From the NCBI RefSeq assembly GCF_000831385.1, contig NZ_AP014548.1, positions 1,328,501 to 1,392,500 of the forward strand: DNA of 64,000 nucleotides, written 5' to 3'. The notes below the pieces were generated by a model. The model searched no databases. It was not told the DNA's origin and saw only the letters and a list, made by a program, of their open reading frames with translations. Position 1 is the first letter of the stretch; each line of letters opens with the position of its first letter. Origin of the DNA: Nonlabens marinus S1-08. Its GTDB lineage: Bacteria > Bacteroidota > Bacteroidia > Flavobacteriales > Flavobacteriaceae. Shown here piece by piece: positions 63,448-64,000 of this stretch. A program made the position numbers and the translations under genes.

Positions 63448-63521
63448 AGTCTCATAGCTCAGCTGGTTAGAGCGCTACACTGATAATGTAGAGGTCGGCA
63501 GTTCGAGTCTGCCTGAGACTA
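63448..63521 (+). tRNA. tRNA-Ile (GAT)
   Basis: Acceptor arms AGTCTCA and TGAGACT, the D-arm TAGCTCAGCTGGTTAGAGC, the anticodon loop CTGATAA with GAT, and the T-arm GTTCGAGTC. CCA is not encoded. In the 16S-23S spacer. Confidence 0.96.
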
Positions 63522-63534
63522 CTTTTTAAAATAC

Positions 63535-63548
63535 GCTTTCGCGAAAGC
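63535..63548. repeat. Dispersed palindrome core between two tRNA genes
   Basis: Exact core 13 bases after tRNA-Ile, inside the rRNA operon spacer, so it is part of the rRNA precursor. Confidence 0.9.
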
Positions 63549-63648
63549 ATAAATCGCGATTAGTTCATTAAAATATTTTATTGGAAATTCTAGAAGTTAG
63601 AGGATTCTACATTGGTAATTCTGAATTCATAATTCTGAATTCCATTAT

Positions 63649-63722
63649 GGGGGATTAGCTCAGCTGGCTAGAGCGCCTGCCTTGCACGCAGGAGGTCATC
63701 GGTTCGACTCCGATATTCTCCA
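63649..63722 (+). tRNA. tRNA-Ala (TGC)
   Basis: Acceptor arms GGGGGAT and ATTCTCC (with G-U pairs), D-arm TAGCTCAGCTGGCTAGAGC, anticodon loop CTTGCAC with TGC, T-arm GTTCGACTC, discriminator A. CCA is not encoded. Confidence 0.96.
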
Positions 63723-63796
63723 CTACGCCCACCACGGGATCGCTTGCGATACCATGGTCAGCGCCGGGTTACCCCTTTGGGGGCCAGGGGGCCAAC

Positions 63797-63813
63797 GTTC
63801 ATTGACATATTGA
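63797..63813 (+). promoter_or_regulatory. boxA-like element before 23S rRNA
   Basis: GTTCATTGACATATTGA, 16 of 17 identical to the element in the 16S leader. Confidence 0.55.
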
Positions 63814-63932
63814 AAAGATTAAACGAGAAACAGATAGGCACATTTTTACAAATGTGTTTGTTATTAATAAAGAATAAGAATACAAGAGCAAGGCGTTAGT
63901 TTTATATCGTTATAGAACTAACCAGAATACCA

Positions 63933-64000
63933 TAAGCAAATTAAGGGCGTATGGGGAATGCCTAGGCTCTCAGAGGCGATGAAGGACGTGATAAGCTGCG
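63933..64000 (+). rRNA. rrl: 23S ribosomal RNA, 5' end (runs off the window)
   Basis: TTAAGGGCGTATGGGGAATGCC followed by CAGAGGCGATGAAGGACGTG matches the start of 23S rRNA. The 5' end is an estimate. Confidence 0.95.

Overview
The window is a chromosomal segment of a member of the Flavobacteriaceae (Bacteroidota), most likely marine. Supporting signs are a Bacteroidota-type 16S rRNA with the 3' end CACCTCCTTTCT, promoters of the TAnnTTTG type in front of many genes, PorT and the DUF5103 plug protein of the type IX secretion system, TamL, YpdA, and a complete Na+-translocating NADH:quinone reductase. The genus cannot be fixed from the sequence alone; Nonlabens or a relative is a guess. Almost all the content is core or housekeeping. 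I see no prophage, insertion sequence, CRISPR array or plasmid genes.

Layout. 0-10 kb: start of an M1 peptidase, a GH113-like lipoprotein, DUF547, an FAD reductase plus membrane polyferredoxin pair, an SDR, YpdA, DUF4174 and Rpe. 10.0-10.8 kb: a lipoprotein gene broken by one extra copy of a 5-bp repeat. 10.8-22.7 kb: a YbdG-type MscS channel, pnp, rpsO, accD, fbaA, then tamL/trmH divergent and menG-porT. 22.7-31.3 kb: trkA-trkH, an aspartate-type aminotransferase, rsmG, an AT-rich orphan OLD-like ATPase and pruA. 31.4-34.2 kb: apaG, DUF3667 and the T9SS plug protein. 34.4-40.6 kb: nqrABCDEF. 40.7-47.0 kb: an AraC regulator convergent to a small glycoprotein-glycan operon (GH92 mannosidase, glycosylasparaginase, FHS sugar permease). 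47.2-52.7 kb: a small apbE-linked protein, apbE (which makes the covalent FMN of NqrB and NqrC), a methyltransferase, DUF6268, map, a cupin and a thioredoxin-like lipoprotein. 52.8-61.1 kb: gpmI, a BaiN-type flavoprotein, kmo and kynU with a lipoprotein, a Bcr/CflA-type exporter and a pirin. 61.4-64 kb: an rRNA operon (16S, tRNA-Ile, tRNA-Ala, start of 23S).

The most striking non-genic signal is a dispersed palindrome with the core GCTTTCGCGAAAGC. It occurs 19 times exactly in 64 kb plus four degenerate or interrupted copies. Copies lie in gene-proximal gaps (often just after stop codons), inside an operon (nqrC/nqrD), between two tRNA genes of the rRNA operon, and inside coding sequences, where it is read as AFAKA, RFRES or LSRK. 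In at least two conserved enzymes (FbaA, GpmI) it appears without any length change, so it looks like an enforced motif rather than a simple insertion. One copy is itself split by a second, GC-rich 20-bp palindromic unit.
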